DNA of 64,000 bases from Autumnicola psychrophila (GTDB lineage Bacteria > Bacteroidota > Bacteroidia > Flavobacteriales > Flavobacteriaceae): the NCBI RefSeq assembly GCF_031846645.1, contig NZ_JAVRHN010000016.1:1-64000 (forward strand), read 5' to 3'. Position numbers and translations under genes: made by a program. The stretch's first letter is position 1, and each line of letters starts with the position of its first letter. A model generated the notes under the pieces. The model searched no databases. It was not told the DNA's origin and worked only from the letters and a program-made list of their open reading frames with translations. Shown piece by piece: positions 26,148 to 35,991 of the stretch.

Positions 26148-27032
26148 ATGATGACCGAAAAGAAAAACAATACAGCATTAAAAATATTAACAGGGGTGCT
26201 GGCTGTGGCCTTGATCGCGTTGAGCATTTACACTATTAAATTTTATAATGAAGAGAAGGAAAATAAAGAAATCCTTCAGAATGAAAAGGCTGTTATAGAA
26301 AATGAACTTAATGACCTTATCATTAAATATGATGAAGCCATTGAAGAAAATGAAATAATGGACCAGAATATGGTGGAAGCGCGTGAGCGAATAACCAGGT
26401 TACTGGATTCTGTAAAAGATAATGAAGCTAATCTTGCCCTTATTTCCCGATACAGGAGAGAAATTGGAAATTTAAGAGCTGAAAAAGACAGGCTTTTCAG
26501 AGTGGTGGACAGTTTGAGTTCCCAAAATCAGCGTTTAACTACTGCAATGGATAGTACAAATGTAGTGCTTCAGGAACGCACGAGGTTATCTGATTCTTTG
26601 CAGGATACCAATCAAAATCTTTCTTCTAAAGTAGACCGTGCATCGAGATTACAAATCACCGGATTAACAGGAGAAGGTGTGATTGTGAGAAATAGCGGTA
26701 AGATTGTGGAGAACGACAGGACAAGGAGGATAGACCAGATAAGAACCTGCTTTACAATTTCTTCTAATGAACTGGCTGAAGCGGGAGAAAAAACCATAAA
26801 TGTGCAGGTTTATAATCCCGAAAATGAACTTGTTGGAGATCAAATTGCTGTTCAGCATGAGGGCGGGGTAATGGTCTACAGCGCGAATTCCAAGGTGTAT
26901 TACGAGAATGAAGAACTTGATGTTTGCGTTTTGGCTAACACCAGTGAAGAAAGGCTAATCGAAGGAGAATATAAAGTCTATGTATATTCTGATGCTTACC
27001 TTATTGGGACTTCTACTTTTAGCCTGAGATAA
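26148..27032 (+). CDS. Membrane-anchored coiled-coil protein of unknown function
   Basis: A 294-residue protein: one N-terminal membrane helix (about residues 10-30), a long coiled coil (about 35-160, heptads rich in E, N, L and I) and a C-terminal beta-rich domain (about 165-294, with RTCFTISSNELAEAGEKTINVQVYNPENELVGD and EYKVYVYSDAYLIGTSTF patterns). It probably sits in the inner membrane with its bulk in the periplasm. I recognise similar proteins in other Bacteroidota but no function. A terminator follows at once. Confidence 0.75.
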   Translation: MMTEKKNNTALKILTGVLAVALIALSIYTIKFYNEEKENKEILQNEKAVIENELNDLIIKYDEAIEENEIMDQNMVEARERITRLLDSVKDNEANLALISRYRREIGNLRAEKDRLFRVVDSLSSQNQRLTTAMDSTNVVLQERTRLSDSLQDTNQNLSSKVDRASRLQITGLTGEGVIVRNSGKIVENDRTRRIDQIRTCFTISSNELAEAGEKTINVQVYNPENELVGDQIAVQHEGGVMVYSANSKVYYENEELDVCVLANTSEERLIEGEYKVYVYSDAYLIGTSTFSLR

Positions 27033-27040
27033 TTTAAAAC

Positions 27041-27081
27041 AAAAAAGAGGCCGTCTTGGTGTATATCAGGGCGGTTTTTTT
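27041..27081 (+). terminator. Hairpin terminator after the coiled-coil gene, overlapping the glyS promoter
   Basis: A run of A residues, then CCGTC (27051-27055), pairs with GGCGG (27070-27074) and a run of seven T residues. The T run merges directly into the -7 element of glyS. Confidence 0.6.
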
Positions 27082-27088
27082 ATTTTTG
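27081..27088 (+). promoter_or_regulatory. Promoter -7 element of glyS
   Basis: TATTTTTG matches TAnnTTTG exactly. A TTG at 27056-27058 lies 22 bp upstream, a fitting -33 element. The element ends 4 bp before the ATG, so little or no leader is expected. Confidence 0.6.
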
Positions 27089-27092
27089 TTCT

Positions 27093-28631
27093 ATGGCAAA
27101 AAACGAAGATTTATTCAAGAATGTAATATCCCATGCTAAAGAGTATGGGTATATTTTTGCATCTAGCGAAATATATGATGGTTTAAGCGCTGTTTATGAC
27201 TACGGTCAGAATGGTGCCGAATTAAAGAAAAACATCAAGGAATACTGGTGGAAAAGCATGGTGCAGATGCATCAGAACATAGTGGGAATAGACGCTGCAA
27301 TTTTAATGCATCCCACTACCTGGAAGGCTTCAGGACATGTTGATGCTTTTAATGACCCCTTAATTGATAATAAAGATTCTAAGCGTCGCTACCGTGCAGA
27401 TGTACTTGTAGAGGATTACGCTGAAAAGCTACTGCAAAAGGCACAAAAAGAAATAGACAAAGCAAAAAAACGCTTTGGAGACGATTTTGACGAGGAGCAG
27501 TTTACTTCTACCAATCCGCGTGTAAAAAGATACTTGGGTGATCGTAAAGAAATTCTGGAGCGTCTGGGAAGATCTTTAACAAATGAAGACCTTGCCGACG
27601 TAAAGTCGTTAATAGAAGAGCTTGAAATTGCGGATCCTGAGACTGGTTCTAAAAACTGGACAGATGTGAGGCAATTCAACCTTATGTTTGGAACAAAACT
27701 GGGTGCTTCAGCAGATTCTGCTACACAACTATACCTTAGGCCGGAGACTGCTCAGGGTATTTTTGTAAACTTTTCTAATGTGCAGAAAACCGGAAGGATG
27801 AAAATCCCTTTTGGAATTGCACAGATAGGAAAAGCTTTCAGAAATGAAATTGTTGCGAGACAATTCATTTTTAGAATGCGGGAATTTGAACAAATGGAGA
27901 TGCAGTTCTTTGTGCGTCCGGGAGAAGAATTAAAATGGTATGAGCACTGGAAAGAGGTGCGCCTAAAATGGCATTTATCGCTTGGTCTGGGTGAGGAAAA
28001 CTATCGTTTTCACGATCACGACAAACTTGCACATTACGCCAATGCGGCGGCAGATATAGAATTTGATTTTCCATTTGGCTTTAAGGAACTGGAAGGTGTT
28101 CATTCCAGAACCGACTTCGATTTAAAAGCTCACGAAGAACATTCTGGTAAAAAACTACGGTTTTATGATCCGGAACTTAAGGAAAATTACGTGCCTTACG
28201 TAATTGAAACTTCTATTGGGCTGGACAGGATGTTCCTTTCTGTGCTTGCAGCCTCTCTAAAAGAAGAAGACCTGGAAGATGGGAGTAGCAGGACAGTTTT
28301 AAAACTTCCGGCGGTGCTAGCACCTACAAAAGCAGCAATTTTGCCATTAGTGAAGAAGGATGGGTTGCCTGAACTTGCTCAGGAAATTTTTGATGAGCTA
28401 AAATGGGATTATAATATTCAGTTTGACGAAAAAGATGCGATTGGCCGCAGATACCGGCGCCAGGATGCTGCAGGAACGCCTCTTTGTATTACTATAGATC
28501 ACGATTCCCTTGAAGATAAAATGGTGACAGTCAGGTTTAGGGATACCATGGAACAGAAGAGGGTCGAAATTTCGCAATTATCGGCAATTATAAAAAAAGA
28601 AACCGATTTTAGAAGCTGGATGGAAAGCTGA
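27093..28631 (+). CDS. glyS: Glycyl-tRNA synthetase (single-chain, alpha2 type)
   Basis: Charges tRNA-Gly with glycine. The 512 residues form a class II synthetase of the eukaryote/archaea-like homodimeric type, unlike the alpha2-beta2 GlyQ-GlyS enzyme of proteobacteria (the name glyQS is also used). Motif 1 region is near YDYGQNGAELKKNIKEYWW; motif 2 is AFRNEIVARQFIFRMREFEQ near 249-268; motif 3 is ETSIGLDRMFLSVL near 370. The C-terminal anticodon-binding domain contains VLAPTKAAILPL. It has a promoter inside the preceding terminator and appears monocistronic. Confidence 0.95.
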   Translation: MAKNEDLFKNVISHAKEYGYIFASSEIYDGLSAVYDYGQNGAELKKNIKEYWWKSMVQMHQNIVGIDAAILMHPTTWKASGHVDAFNDPLIDNKDSKRRYRADVLVEDYAEKLLQKAQKEIDKAKKRFGDDFDEEQFTSTNPRVKRYLGDRKEILERLGRSLTNEDLADVKSLIEELEIADPETGSKNWTDVRQFNLMFGTKLGASADSATQLYLRPETAQGIFVNFSNVQKTGRMKIPFGIAQIGKAFRNEIVARQFIFRMREFEQMEMQFFVRPGEELKWYEHWKEVRLKWHLSLGLGEENYRFHDHDKLAHYANAAADIEFDFPFGFKELEGVHSRTDFDLKAHEEHSGKKLRFYDPELKENYVPYVIETSIGLDRMFLSVLAASLKEEDLEDGSSRTVLKLPAVLAPTKAAILPLVKKDGLPELAQEIFDELKWDYNIQFDEKDAIGRRYRRQDAAGTPLCITIDHDSLEDKMVTVRFRDTMEQKRVEISQLSAIIKKETDFRSWMES

Positions 28632-28750
28632 TATGCTTTTTAAGCCTGCATCGGTACAAATTTAAATTGATAATTTAAAGCCTTAGCCGTTTTAGGAGTT
28701 TCTGGTAGAAGGGAATAAGAAGTGAGCAGGAAATTTCAGGATTATATTAT

Positions 28751-28758
28751 TAACTTTA
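28751..28758 (+). promoter_or_regulatory. Possible -7 promoter element of the T9SS cargo gene
   Basis: TAACTTTA, one mismatch to TAnnTTTG, lies 64 bp upstream of the ATG at 28823 in an otherwise featureless 190-bp gap. Confidence 0.35.
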
Positions 28759-28822
28759 GAGCTTTTTCTTTCGTTGAAACGGCACACTATTTTCAACTTT
28801 TGAAGAAGCTATCTTACTTACC

Positions 28823-31789
28823 ATGAAAAACCTACTATACTTCTTATTTTTTGCTGTCTTTCTTTTTCATCCTGATGCAGTAGCACAAACTAATGAATCT
28901 TCCGGTCCGGTTTACGTAGATTCCGCACGGGCTGTAGCTTCAGGAGCACTTTCTAAGGGTAAACTAGTAGCTCCTTCTTCAGAATTTAAAATTTATAATC
29001 CACGTAACCGCGGAATAAACAAGGTAGTACCGGGAAAAGGGCTTCCGAAAACTACAGACCCTGCATTGCAGCGAAAAGTGGGAGAGGTGCCTTCAAAAGC
29101 ACCAATATTGTCCTATGAGGCTGTAAGTTCTCGCTCCACACCTACAGATCCTACTGGTTTTGTGGGGCCAAATCACTACATTAACGCCTGGAATTCGGCA
29201 TTTGCAATCTGGGACAAGGAGGGAAATCAATTAATGCCACCCGCTTCTTTGGCGAGCATAGGAGGCGAATTTACCGGCGAAACCCTTGGTGATCCTATTG
29301 TAGTTTACGATGAGTTCGCAGATCGTTATTTAATAAGTCAGTTTAGTGATACCCCTGAAAGTTTTCTTATAGCCGTTTCACGTGGTCCGGATCCCTTAAA
29401 CGATGGTTGGTTTACATACAGGTTTACCACTAATGGAGTGTTGCCCGATTACCCGAAGATTTCCATTTGGGGTGATGGTTATTATATTACTACTAACAAA
29501 AATGCAAATACTGCAGGTCAAAGCCAGGTGATTTACGTAGTGGAGCGGGACAAAATGCTTCAGGGAGAAACAGCCGGAATTTTGGCTTTTCCTTTACCTG
29601 GAATCCGTACTAACGGATTTTATAGCCCCGCAGGATTTCATGCAATAGGTGATATTGCACCTCCGCGCGGAAATTCCCCAATTGTTTTTATGCAGGATGA
29701 TGCCTGGGCAGGTGTTATAGAGGATCATTTAAAGATTTGGCTGGTAAATGTCGATTGGAACAACCCTGATTCCTCTGTTATTTCAGAATCACAGCGACTT
29801 GGGCAGGCAGATGGAGTTTCACCCTTTATGGCGACTTTTGATGGTGGTTCCTTCAGCAACCTTTCACAGCCAGGTGATGCACCTGAAATTGATGCCCTCC
29901 AGGCGACGATGATGTATATGACGCAGTATAGGCGCTTCGAAACCCACACCTCTGTTGTAATGAATTTTGTTGTAGACGTAGATCCTACTGCTGCAGAACA
30001 TGCCGGTATAAGATGGTATGAGCTTAGGCAAATGGCTAATCAGGAATTTTGGACAGTATATCAGGAAGGAACTTACGCACCGGATAAAAGTGACAGGTTT
30101 AGCGGAAGCATAGGTATAGATAACCAGGGAAATATTGGTCTGGGATTTACTATTCTAGATGATAGCCCTGAAACGCCAATTTTCCCATCAATAAGATACA
30201 CAGGGAGGTATGCAGGTGATGATTTAGGAATAATGACTCTTGAAGAGCAGACAATAGTAGAAGGAGAAGATCCCGATCCTAATAGCAGGTATGGAGATTA
30301 TGCACATCTTTCTGTAGACCCGGCAGATGATCTCACGTTTTGGCATAATGCTGAATATTTTGAAGGAATAAATCGTAAAAACAGGGTAGGTGTTTTTAGA
30401 ATAGCAGCCGATAATGGGAATGATGTAGGCGCCATTGCACGTGTAACACCACAGGATGCCACATTGGGTACTGCGGAAGAAATTATGGTAAGGATAAGGA
30501 ATTTTGGTTCTAATGCACAATCTGGCTTTCCTGTTAGTTATACAGTAAATGGAGGGGAAACAGTTACTGAAACTTTTACTGAAAGCATACCAGCAACCCA
30601 GTCTTTAGACTTTACCTTCTCGCAGCCTGCAGATTTCTCTGAAATAGGAGAGATCTATGAAGTAGTTTTTAGCACCGGGCTTAATAATGATCAGAATACT
30701 GAAAATGACACTTTTGTAGCTCAAATTAAAAACCTGCCGCCCCGGGACGTGGGTGTGACGTCTATAGACGTTCCTGTGACAGGGCAAAATTTAACACCTT
30801 CAGAGGTGGTTACCATAACGCTGGAGAATTTTGGTGGTGAGCCGCAATCTGATTTTCCAGTGTCTTACCAGGTTGGAAACAATATTCCGGTATTAGAAGT
30901 GTTTCCGGGAACTGTAGAAGTGGGAGAGAATGAGGTGTATACCTTCAATCAAAAAGCAGATCTTAGTCCGTCGGGAAGTTATAGGATAATTGCCAGAACA
31001 CATCTTGAGGATGATTTTAATCCTACTAATGATCCCGAGACAAAATCAATAGCTAATCTTAATTGTATTCCTGAAGGATCAGATTGTTCTTTTGGTGACG
31101 GAATTTTTTATTTTGAATTAGAAGAAATTTTAAATGAACGCATACCTTGTGGAGATGGCTACATAGACTTTATTGGCTCCTCTGCCACTCTAGATCGCTC
31201 GCAAGGCACCTTTACAGTAACCGTAAAGTCTCTGTTTGCAGAGGAGGAAAAGGAACGTTTTTCTATGTGGATTGATCTTAATGACGACGCAGTCTTTGAT
31301 GATGATGAACTGTTAATCAGTTCAAGAGTGATTCCACAGCCCAATACGGCCCTTTCTGTAGAGTTTTCTATTCCTGAAAATGCTCCTTTGGGAGAACATC
31401 TTTTAAGGATACGGGCGGGGGACACCAGCTTTGAGGGCGATCATAATGATCCCTGTGATGTAATGGATTACGGCACAACCCACGATTACTCCGTAAATGT
31501 GACTGATAGTACCCTAAATATTGAAGATTTTATACTTAATGAAGCGGAATTGCTTGTGGTAAGCAATCCCGATGGAACATATCGTGTAGCCATTGAGACA
31601 GATTATGATGAGACACTCAGGATTACTGTTCATGATATGCTGGGACAAAAGCTTCTGGAAAATAAAATTGAGAATAATGGTTATGGCTATGTGTATGATC
31701 TCGATATGTCTTATGCCGCAACTGGAGTTTATCTCGTTCGGGTAGGGACAAGAGAATTTGGAAAAGTAAAGCGCTTTATAGTTAAATAG
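28823..31789 (+). CDS. Large secreted protein with GEVED domain and T9SS type A sorting domain
   Basis: A 988-residue exported protein with a signal peptide (MKNLLYFLFFAVFLFHPDAVAQ). A long N-terminal domain (about 80-530) may be a beta-propeller-like fold. Two CARDB-like repeats follow, starting DVGAIARVTPQDATLGTAEE (about 533) and DVGVTSIDVPVTGQNLTPSE (about 637). Then comes a GEVED domain around FSMWIDLNDDAVFDDDELL (about 812), and a C-terminal sorting domain (about 915-988: VSNPDGTYRVAIE, GQKLLENKI, GVYLVRV, KRFIVK). The sorting domain marks type IX secretion to the surface or medium. Activity is unknown. It appears monocistronic. Confidence 0.85.
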   Translation: MKNLLYFLFFAVFLFHPDAVAQTNESSGPVYVDSARAVASGALSKGKLVAPSSEFKIYNPRNRGINKVVPGKGLPKTTDPALQRKVGEVPSKAPILSYEAVSSRSTPTDPTGFVGPNHYINAWNSAFAIWDKEGNQLMPPASLASIGGEFTGETLGDPIVVYDEFADRYLISQFSDTPESFLIAVSRGPDPLNDGWFTYRFTTNGVLPDYPKISIWGDGYYITTNKNANTAGQSQVIYVVERDKMLQGETAGILAFPLPGIRTNGFYSPAGFHAIGDIAPPRGNSPIVFMQDDAWAGVIEDHLKIWLVNVDWNNPDSSVISESQRLGQADGVSPFMATFDGGSFSNLSQPGDAPEIDALQATMMYMTQYRRFETHTSVVMNFVVDVDPTAAEHAGIRWYELRQMANQEFWTVYQEGTYAPDKSDRFSGSIGIDNQGNIGLGFTILDDSPETPIFPSIRYTGRYAGDDLGIMTLEEQTIVEGEDPDPNSRYGDYAHLSVDPADDLTFWHNAEYFEGINRKNRVGVFRIAADNGNDVGAIARVTPQDATLGTAEEIMVRIRNFGSNAQSGFPVSYTVNGGETVTETFTESIPATQSLDFTFSQPADFSEIGEIYEVVFSTGLNNDQNTENDTFVAQIKNLPPRDVGVTSIDVPVTGQNLTPSEVVTITLENFGGEPQSDFPVSYQVGNNIPVLEVFPGTVEVGENEVYTFNQKADLSPSGSYRIIARTHLEDDFNPTNDPETKSIANLNCIPEGSDCSFGDGIFYFELEEILNERIPCGDGYIDFIGSSATLDRSQGTFTVTVKSLFAEEEKERFSMWIDLNDDAVFDDDELLISSRVIPQPNTALSVEFSIPENAPLGEHLLRIRAGDTSFEGDHNDPCDVMDYGTTHDYSVNVTDSTLNIEDFILNEAELLVVSNPDGTYRVAIETDYDETLRITVHDMLGQKLLENKIENNGYGYVYDLDMSYAATGVYLVRVGTREFGKVKRFIVK

Positions 31790-31919
31790 AGGAAAGTAGG
31801 AGGCTGCTTTTTATGCTTAGATTTTGGAAAAATCTCATTGAAGTGCTGCTTTGAAACTATATATCTGGAATATGTGGATGTTTCAGATGTATTTAATTTG
31901 AAAAATCACAACAACATAA

Positions 31920-32681
31920 ATGCGTATAATTTCTTATAATGTTAATGGTATTAGGGCCGCAATTAGGAAAGGATTTCTGGAATGGCTGCAGCAGGCTAAT
32001 CCAGATGTTGTTTGTCTTCAGGAAATAAAAGCCAGTCCTGATCAACTCAACTTAGAAGATTTTGAAGAGGCGGGTTATCCTTATCACTATTGGTATCCTG
32101 CGCAAAAAAAGGGCTATAGCGGAGTAGCTGTTCTTAGTAAAATAAAACCGATTCATGTGGAATATGGGACGGGTGTGGATTATATGGATTTTGAAGGGCG
32201 CAACCTTCGGGTCGATTTTGAAGATTTTTCAGTAATGAGTCTTTACCTCCCTTCAGGAACAAATATTAAGAGGCTTGAGCATAAGTTTCAGTATATGGAA
32301 GATTTTCAGCAGTATGTAAATAAGCTAAAGCTGGAAATACCAAACCTTATTATTTGCGGTGATTATAATATTTGCCATGAAGCCATAGATATCCATGATC
32401 CTGTTCGACTAAAGAATGTTTCAGGATTTCTTCCGGAAGAAAGGGAATGGATTAATAATTTTATGAAAAGCGGGTTCATAGATTCTTTCCGGTACTTTAA
32501 TGAAGAAGGGGATAATTATTCCTGGTGGAGCTATCGTGCAAATGCCAGGAACAACAACAAAGGTTGGCGTATAGATTATAATCTCGTTTCAAAAACCTTA
32601 CAAGAAAAAATGAAACGTGCCGTTATATTACCAGAGGCATATCATAGCGATCACTGCCCTGTTTTAATTGAATTGGAATAA
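31920..32681 (+). CDS. xth: Exodeoxyribonuclease III (AP endonuclease)
   Basis: Cuts DNA at abasic sites and degrades 3' ends during base-excision repair. The 253 residues of the endonuclease/exonuclease/phosphatase fold show SYNVNGIRAA (Asn-7), CLQEIKA (metal-binding Glu-35), GYSGVAVLSK, ICGDYNICH near 146, and the terminal YHSDHCPVLIELE with the catalytic Asp-His pair. The WRIDYNLVS segment is typical. A weak -7-like TTAATTTG lies at 31893-31900. The OmpA lipoprotein gene begins 12 bp downstream. Confidence 0.94.
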   Translation: MRIISYNVNGIRAAIRKGFLEWLQQANPDVVCLQEIKASPDQLNLEDFEEAGYPYHYWYPAQKKGYSGVAVLSKIKPIHVEYGTGVDYMDFEGRNLRVDFEDFSVMSLYLPSGTNIKRLEHKFQYMEDFQQYVNKLKLEIPNLIICGDYNICHEAIDIHDPVRLKNVSGFLPEEREWINNFMKSGFIDSFRYFNEEGDNYSWWSYRANARNNNKGWRIDYNLVSKTLQEKMKRAVILPEAYHSDHCPVLIELE

Positions 32682-32693
32682 ATTTCTATAGAA

Positions 32694-33647
32694 ATGATCA
32701 GGAAAATTTTCTTTTTTGCAGCAGCAATAACTTTAATGTTAAGTTCGTGCGTCTCTTCTAAAAAATATAGAGAACTTGAGAACCAGCATGCCGACTTAAA
32801 ACGTGAAAACCGTGAAATGTCTACTGATCTGGAGCGGTATAGAAAGATGGAAGCAGAATATAATTCACTGCAGGAAGAGCACACGGCTTTAACTGCAGAG
32901 CGCAATAATTTAGCTGAAAATCTCTCCTCACTCCAATCGAAGTACGAAAACTTGAAAAATTCGTATGACGCTTTGGAGCAGAACAGTTCTGCTGCTATAG
33001 CCGAAAATTCGAGGCAAAACCGGGAATTACTGGCACAATTGGAAGAAAAGGAAAACGCCCTGGCAGCAGAACAGACAAGACTGGAAAAGCTTCAGAAGGA
33101 CTTGCAGGCAAGGTCTAATCGCATAAACGAACTGGAAGGTCTTATTGCTGCAAAAGATGCTAAAATGAATGCTTTAAAAGAAGCTATTTCCAAGGCCCTC
33201 ACCAATTTTGAAGGAAAGGGACTTACCGTAGAGCAGCGCGATGGAAAAGTCTATGTTTCTATGGAAAATAAGTTACTTTTTGGTTCCGGAAGTTGGGCAG
33301 TAAACTCTGAAGGAAGAAGAGCTGTACAACAATTGGGAGAAGTACTGGCTCAAAATCCTGATATTGCCGTACTAATAGAAGGACATACCGATAATGTGCC
33401 TTATGGGGGCAGCGGTCCTTTAACCGACAACTGGGATCTTTCTACCAAGCGTGCAACGTCTATTGTGCAGATTTTAAAGGAGAACAGTAATATTGATCCG
33501 CAGAACCTCACTGCTGCCGGAAGAGGCGAATTTGCCCCGGTTGCGAGCAATGAAACTGCTGAAGGAAGAGCTAAAAACCGCAGGATTGAAGTTATCCTTA
33601 CTCCTAAACTGGATGAGGTAACTAGACTATTAAATGAAACTGAATAA
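32694..33647 (+). CDS. OmpA-family outer-membrane lipoprotein with coiled coil
   Basis: A 317-residue lipoprotein: the lipobox LMLSSC gives Cys-19. A long coiled coil (about 25-165) is followed by an OmpA-like peptidoglycan-binding domain (about 195-310). The latter includes LLFGSGSWAVNSEGRRAVQQL, the signature IEGHTDNVPYGG, NWDLSTKRATSIVQIL and EGRAKNRRIEVIL. It probably tethers the outer membrane to peptidoglycan. Co-transcription with xth is likely from the 12-bp gap, without obvious functional link. Confidence 0.9.
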   Translation: MIRKIFFFAAAITLMLSSCVSSKKYRELENQHADLKRENREMSTDLERYRKMEAEYNSLQEEHTALTAERNNLAENLSSLQSKYENLKNSYDALEQNSSAAIAENSRQNRELLAQLEEKENALAAEQTRLEKLQKDLQARSNRINELEGLIAAKDAKMNALKEAISKALTNFEGKGLTVEQRDGKVYVSMENKLLFGSGSWAVNSEGRRAVQQLGEVLAQNPDIAVLIEGHTDNVPYGGSGPLTDNWDLSTKRATSIVQILKENSNIDPQNLTAAGRGEFAPVASNETAEGRAKNRRIEVILTPKLDEVTRLLNETE

Positions 33648-33789
33648 GGAAACCGCTTAAAGGAAAGAATAATCGAAAATTTGCTGTAATTTTTTTCTGA
33701 AGCTGTAAAACTTCCGAAGAAATTAGAGCTGTACAGCTGGATTTAAGATATTTGGGGTACAGAGTAAATCATTTTCAGAAAAATAATCA

Positions 33790-34821
33790 ATGAAATATAC
33801 AATTTTACCAAATACTGATATTAAAATCAGTAAAATATGCCTGGGCACTATGACCTGGGGAGAGCAGAATACAGAAGCTGAAGGCCACGAACAAATAGAA
33901 TATGCCCTGGAGCAGGGAGTAAATTTTCTTGATGCTGCAGAGATGTACCCGGTTCCTGCAAATGCAGAAACCCAGGGGAGAACTGAAGAAATTATTGGGA
34001 GTTGGCTTAAAATGTCGGGGAGAAGAGAGGATGTAGTTCTTACTTCAAAAGTAGCGGGCCCTGGTGAAATGGTTGCTCATATCCGTCCCGAATTAGGTTA
34101 CCACAGGGAAGCTGTGGAAGAGGCCGTGAATAATAGTCTAAAACGACTGCAGACAGATTATATAGACCTCTATCAGTTACACTGGCCGGAACGACAATCT
34201 AATTTCTTCGGGAAGAAGGGTTATACCCACGAAGAGGAAGAGTGGGAAGATAATTTTAAAGAAGTTCTGGAAATTCTTGATAGCATGATCAAAGCCGGAA
34301 AAATCAGGCATATTGGGTTGTCCAATGAGACACCCTTTGGATTGATGCGATTTTTGGAGGAAAGTAAAAGTGGTTTACCAAAGATGGTGAGTGTGCAAAA
34401 CCCTTATAATCTTTTAAACCGGAAGGATGAAATTGGACTTACCGAAATACTTCATCGCAAAAATGTAGGATACCTGCCTTACTCTCCATTGGGAATGGGA
34501 ACCTTAACCGGGAAATATCTTAACGGAATTAAAGAGAACACGAGGTTAGGGTTATTTCCGCAGTACAAGAGATATTCAGGGGAGCAGGCGGTAAAAGCTA
34601 CGAAAGCCTATAACGACATTGCCAAAAAGCACGATATCAGCCTTACCCATATGGCGTTGGCATTTATCAATCAGCAGCCGTTTGTTACCAGTAATATTAT
34701 TGGTGCGACAACTCTAGATCAACTAAGTGAGAATATAGAAAGTATTAACGTAAACCTTTCAGAAGAGATTCTAAAGGAGATAGAAGAGGTTCATAAAGCG
34801 ATACCAAATCCTGCACCTTAG
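33790..34821 (+). CDS. Aldo/keto reductase (Tas-like)
   Basis: An NADP(H)-dependent oxidoreductase of 343 residues, the size of E. coli Tas. Visible features are the opening strand and active-site Asp/Tyr in NFLDAAEMYP (about 48-57), the Lys in VVLTSKVAGP and the His in YQLHWPER. NADP-binding is seen in NPYNLLNRKDEIG, YLPYSPLGMGTLTGKY and SNIIGATTLDQLSENI. Physiological substrate is unknown. The last 4 bp overlap the convergent peptidase gene. Confidence 0.9.
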   Translation: MKYTILPNTDIKISKICLGTMTWGEQNTEAEGHEQIEYALEQGVNFLDAAEMYPVPANAETQGRTEEIIGSWLKMSGRREDVVLTSKVAGPGEMVAHIRPELGYHREAVEEAVNNSLKRLQTDYIDLYQLHWPERQSNFFGKKGYTHEEEEWEDNFKEVLEILDSMIKAGKIRHIGLSNETPFGLMRFLEESKSGLPKMVSVQNPYNLLNRKDEIGLTEILHRKNVGYLPYSPLGMGTLTGKYLNGIKENTRLGLFPQYKRYSGEQAVKATKAYNDIAKKHDISLTHMALAFINQQPFVTSNIIGATTLDQLSENIESINVNLSEEILKEIEEVHKAIPNPAP

Positions 34822-35948
34822 ATAGGTTTCACAAGACTTTGATGAATAAAGGAAGCCTTATTTTCCCGTGTTCTTATGTGGTACCAGTCTCTGGACTTTC
34901 CTAGAATCTGAAGGGTGTCCTGAGCTTTAGAAGAACCTATAATCTTTGAACCCGAAGTTGTTGGTTTGTTTCTAAGGTTTGCCGTAACTGCTTTAGTAAG
35001 TATTTTATGCGGAATGTTGTCTTCCACCTCGTCCAGGTTTAATGGCTCTGGCATAAATACGAAATTCAAAGGGTTTATAGCACCCTGAAAATTCTTATAA
35101 ATCCCAAAATGGAGGTGTGGGGGAGTGGTTCTCGCATTTCCGGTATTTCCTACAAATCCTAAAGTGTCTCCCACTTTTACCCTTCCGGAAACAGGATTAA
35201 TACTATCAAGATGTGCGTAATATAGAGACTGACCCCTGCGGCTGTCCCTCAACCAAACCTGTTTTCCGCCAAGGCCTTTTTCTCCGGTATAAGTAATGCG
35301 ACCAGAAGTGGCTGCCACAACAGGAGTTCCTCGTTCTGCAAAGATATCAATCCCTTCATGACTTCTTGCCCCTCCATCCCGCTGGGCTCCCCAGAAGCTC
35401 TGTACCGCTGAGTTGCTATAGGATGCGACGGGGAAAAGGTAAACCGGACTCTTTATCATCTTCAGTAAAAAAGGAGAATTTCCCTCAATAGCGGGTTGAA
35501 TTACAACTTTATATTTTCCTTCTTTTTCAGCTTCAAAAGCAAAATGTTTTGCACCAAACTCTGCGCTTTCAACTTTGGTGAAGGGATTTAAAGAATCTTC
35601 GGTTCTCTTAAAAACATCAATAAAAACCAGTTCTTTTAGAGAATCGGTTTCAATTTCAAGATTAAAAAGCTCCCCTGGATTTAATTCTATTTCATAGGAG
35701 TACACAGGAAAAATACGAGGCAGAAATTTGCCTTTTTCGGCATATGGCAGTTCTACCTGGATACTGTCATTTAAGGCGATTTCCACCTGATTTTTCCATT
35801 TAGTAAAAAGACTATCAGAAAGATTAAAATCCCTCTTGTATACCTCTTTTGCTGTAGGATTTGTGATGTAATCTGAAGCTTTATTCAGCTGAGAGCAGCC
35901 CGAAAGAATTACTGCCGATAATATCAATAATAATCTTGTTAATCGCAT
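34818..35948 (-). CDS. M23 (LytM-type) zinc metallopeptidase lipoprotein with SH3 domain
   Basis: A 376-residue lipoprotein: MRLTRLLLILSAVILSGC gives Cys-18. The M23 domain has the zinc ligands His-197 and Asp-201 (SHEGIDIF), His-246 (YYAHLDSI) and the HxH pair 278/280 (PPHLHFG). An SH3-like domain closes the protein (about 318-376: TANLRNKPTTSGSKIIG; WYHIRTRENKASFIHQSLV). It should cut peptidoglycan cross-links at the outer-membrane inner face. The frame is open 51 bp further upstream, but the ATG at 35948 gives a proper lipoprotein signal. It is the last gene behind radA. Confidence 0.88.
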   Translation of the reverse strand: MRLTRLLLILSAVILSGCSQLNKASDYITNPTAKEVYKRDFNLSDSLFTKWKNQVEIALNDSIQVELPYAEKGKFLPRIFPVYSYEIELNPGELFNLEIETDSLKELVFIDVFKRTEDSLNPFTKVESAEFGAKHFAFEAEKEGKYKVVIQPAIEGNSPFLLKMIKSPVYLFPVASYSNSAVQSFWGAQRDGGARSHEGIDIFAERGTPVVAATSGRITYTGEKGLGGKQVWLRDSRRGQSLYYAHLDSINPVSGRVKVGDTLGFVGNTGNARTTPPHLHFGIYKNFQGAINPLNFVFMPEPLNLDEVEDNIPHKILTKAVTANLRNKPTTSGSKIIGSSKAQDTLQILGKSRDWYHIRTRENKASFIHQSLVKPI

Positions 35949-35991
35949 ATAATTATTTTTCAGCAGCTTAACTTCATTAACTGTGCCATTT

